From: Zonotrichia leucophrys gambelii
Lineage: Eukaryota > Chordata > Aves > Passeriformes > Passerellidae
Direction of reading: 5' to 3'
Assembly (NCBI RefSeq): GCF_028769735.1
Contig: NC_088170.1
Location: 50,935,585 to 50,999,584 of the forward strand
Length of the DNA stretch: 64,000 nt
Shown here piece after piece: positions 62,446 through 64,000 of this stretch. Within the stretch, counting starts at the first letter, position 1, and every line of letters starts with the position of its first letter. The notes below the pieces were generated by a model. That model saw only the letters and a list, made by a program, of their open reading frames with translations. It did not search any database and was not told the origin of the DNA. A program made the translations under genes and the position numbers.

Positions 62446-62646
62446 ACAGGAAGCTCCATCTGTCCCAGTGCATCTCTCTGGGGAATACCCTGGGTCTGTG
62501 GGGGTTAAACCACACCAATAGGAAGCTCCATCTGTCCCAGTGCATCTCTCTGGGGAATACCCTGGGTCTGTGGGGGTTAAACCACACCAATAGGAAGCTC
62601 CATCTGTCCCAGTGCATCTCTCTGGGAAATACCCTGGGTCTGTGGA
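62435..62646. repeat. 72-bp tandem repeat, three copies, made from LTR end plus flank
   Basis: Copies begin at 62435, 62507 and 62579 (exact 72-base period). Each starts with AAACCACACCA, the right end of the adjoining LTR, followed by the target-site bases (ACAGG or ATAGG), then GAAGCTCCATCTGTCCCAG, CATCTCTCTGGG and TACCCTGGGTCTGTGG. Copies differ at only a few positions. The third ends at TCTGTGG and passes into unique DNA with a small ACTGTGGGGGGACTGTGG echo. Because 72 is a multiple of three, both strands stay open across it and produce three 24-residue repeats. Confidence 0.95.
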
Positions 62647-62650
62647 CTGT

Positions 62651-63561
62651 GGGGGGACTGTGGTTAGACTGGGGAATGCTCTGACAAACCCCCACAATGT
62701 AAGAAACTGCAGGTTACCACTTCTGAGACTGTGCCTCAGGCAAAACTTCTGTGGTTGCTTCTCAGCTGAAAAGCTAAGAGAAAAGCACATTTATAACTCA
62801 GATCCATGCATACCAGACTGAGCTATTGGTGCACTTCTTGTGCCAATTATCCTGTATATAGTTTCCCATCACCTTACTGAAGCCAAATTCTGTTTGGAAT
62901 GTAATGCATTCATAAGGCAAGTAAATCATGAACATTAGTTATGCATGAGTTTTTTGCAGTTATTTAGTGCATTTTGCAACATAATATTTGTGATATCCTT
63001 CTTTTAATCTATATGAGTTAGTGGCTAATAACAACCTATAGTTAAAGAGCATAAACCAAATTACCTATAGTTAAAAAGCATTATCTTAGCCATTCCCATG
63101 AAAACATTAACAATAACCATCTCTGTGAGTAAATTATAAAACCTCTTGTGTATTTTATGGGTTCTTGGTTTGATAAGCAGCAAATTAATCTAATTAAACA
63201 TTAAGAAAATTCATGTTTTACCCCTGGAACTTGGTGATCAAAAGGTGAGAAATTTGTGCAGACAATAAGCACAATAGCTAAGGGAAAAGATAGAAACAAA
63301 ACTATTAATAGATGAAATGGAGTTTATAAAATCCAATAGATATGCATAACCCAGCCTAAAGGTTTATTGAGTTGATGTGTTTTCTTTGCCTGCCTTTCTT
63401 CCTTCCTACCTCCCTTCTTTTTTAAATGCTACATTTTATTGATAAAAAAGTAATGAATAATGAATTAGTAACTTTCATGCTGAAGGACTTCAAATATATA
63501 TTTTAGGTATAAAACTGAAATATGCGAAATTCAGATAAAGTCGCATGGTCAGAGGCTCATT
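62651..63561. other. AT-rich single-copy DNA with small direct repeat
   Basis: No gene. A 20-base sequence ACCTATAGTTAAAGAGCATA (63034-63053) recurs with two mismatches at 63063-63082. A pyrimidine tract with CCTT steps lies at 63388-63423. Confidence 0.5.
63034..63082. repeat. 29-bp-period direct repeat, two copies
   Basis: ACCTATAGTTAAAGAGCATA and ACCTATAGTTAAAAAGCATT are spaced 29 bases apart. Confidence 0.75.
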
Positions 63562-63825
63562 TCACAGAATCAAAAAATCATAGAATTTTTAAGTTTGGAA
63601 GATCTGGAGATCATCTAAGATCATCTAACCAACCCTTCTGCTAAGACAGGGTCACCTGGAGCAGGTGACACAGGAATGAGCACATGTGGATTTTTAATGT
63701 CTCCAGAAAGAGAAACTCCCAGTCCCTGGCAGGCTGTTCTAGTGCTCTGCCACCCCCAATGTAAAGAAATTCTTCCTCATGTTGAGGTGAAACTTGTGTT
63801 TTTACCTATAGCCATTATTCTCTTC
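63562..63825 (-). mobile_element. CR1 LINE, antisense 3'-end fragment
   Basis: The plus strand shows the reverse-complement CR1 tail TCACAGAATC...ATCATAGAAT, then GACAGGGTCACCTGGAGCAG, GTGACACAGGAATGAGCACA, AGTGCTCTGCCACC and TTCTTCCTCATGTTGAGGTG. It matches the antisense CR1 at 9.0 kb block for block, so both belong to the same CR1 subtype. A 10-base local duplication (GATCATCTAA twice, 63611-63628 region) lies within it. It fades out near 63825. Confidence 0.9.
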
Positions 63826-64000
63826 TTTGTAATGTAATAAAATACTTAAGATATGCAGAAAGAGCTTATAGGCATACTATGAAGTACACCTATAAAGTAG
63901 CTTGCATTTTTAATTTAATTTTTTTACTTATTTGTATTTTCAGTGCAAATACACACACTCTCCAATCTTTTCCTGTGTATTTACAGATAAATCTTGTCTT
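63826..64000. other. AT-rich DNA to the window edge
   Basis: Nothing recognisable. Confidence 0.5.

Noticed and set aside
62435..62646. Regular direct repeats resembling a CRISPR array
   Set aside because: The units are contiguous with no unique spacers, the period is 72, they contain an LTR end, and the genome is avian.
62321..62790. 124- and 143-codon minus frames and a 111-codon plus frame with internal repeats
   Set aside because: Explained by the 72-bp tandem array, whose period is a multiple of three.
1..64000. tRNA, rRNA, snRNA or other structured RNA genes
   Set aside because: I noticed no B-box-like GGTTCGA, no U1, U2, U6 or 5S signature and no clear snoRNA box pairs. A covariance-model scan would be needed to exclude small ones.

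Overview
The window looks like about 64 kb of a bird nuclear genome, most likely a songbird. The signs are CR1 LINE fragments (several ending in the typical ATTCTGTGATTCTGTGA-like tail), solo LTRs of types I recognise from avian and passerine endogenous retroviruses, and long AT-rich single-copy DNA between them. I see no mammalian-type L1 or SINE families and no bacterial gene organisation. Family names rest on recall of consensus features, not on a search.

No intact protein-coding gene can be supported. Most open frames of 60-120 codons are chance frames in AT-rich DNA or shadows of repeats. The longest ones (174 aa antisense at 33.7-34.2 kb, 146 aa antisense at 17.4-17.9 kb, 124 and 143 aa antisense at 62.3-62.8 kb) lie inside LTRs or a 72-bp tandem repeat. 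The window is therefore best read as a gene desert or part of a very long intron.

Layout: 1-4.9 kb is AT-rich DNA with a 16-bp minisatellite near 0.7 kb and a CCAAT/X-box-like patch at 2.6 kb. At 5.0-5.7 kb two CR1 copies lie head to tail. At 8.26-8.6 kb a minus-strand frame resembles an ASH/MSP-type beta-sandwich segment. A longer antisense CR1 with readable ORF2 C-terminal remnants lies at 9.0-9.8 kb. A TA-rich microsatellite is at 11.64-11.73 kb. An LTR of roughly 0.95 kb lies at about 17.2-18.15 kb. A 418-bp solo LTR with near-matching target duplications is at 27.46-27.87 kb. A possible decayed class I ERV integrase piece is at 30.8-31.04 kb (minus). A 666-bp solo LTR is at 33.54-34.21 kb, followed by a small CpG cluster and a purine-rich tract. 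An internally deleted CR1 is at 49.5 kb and two antisense CR1 3' ends lie at 50.9-51.5 kb. A second LTR of the same superfamily as the 27.5-kb one, carrying an (ATATC)n array, is at 56.27-56.71 kb. A short candidate coding island lies at 57.6 kb. At 61.87-62.45 kb an LTR is followed by three 72-bp tandem copies that include its own 3' end. A last CR1 end is at 63.56 kb.

The most informative structure is at 62.4-62.65 kb. After an ERV inserted, the LTR terminus, its target duplication and the flank were amplified together as a 72-bp (24-codon) unit, which gives misleading repeat-protein open frames on both strands. The most biologically open questions are the ASH-like fragment at 8.3 kb, the frame at 57.6 kb and the CpG cluster beside the 33.5-kb LTR.
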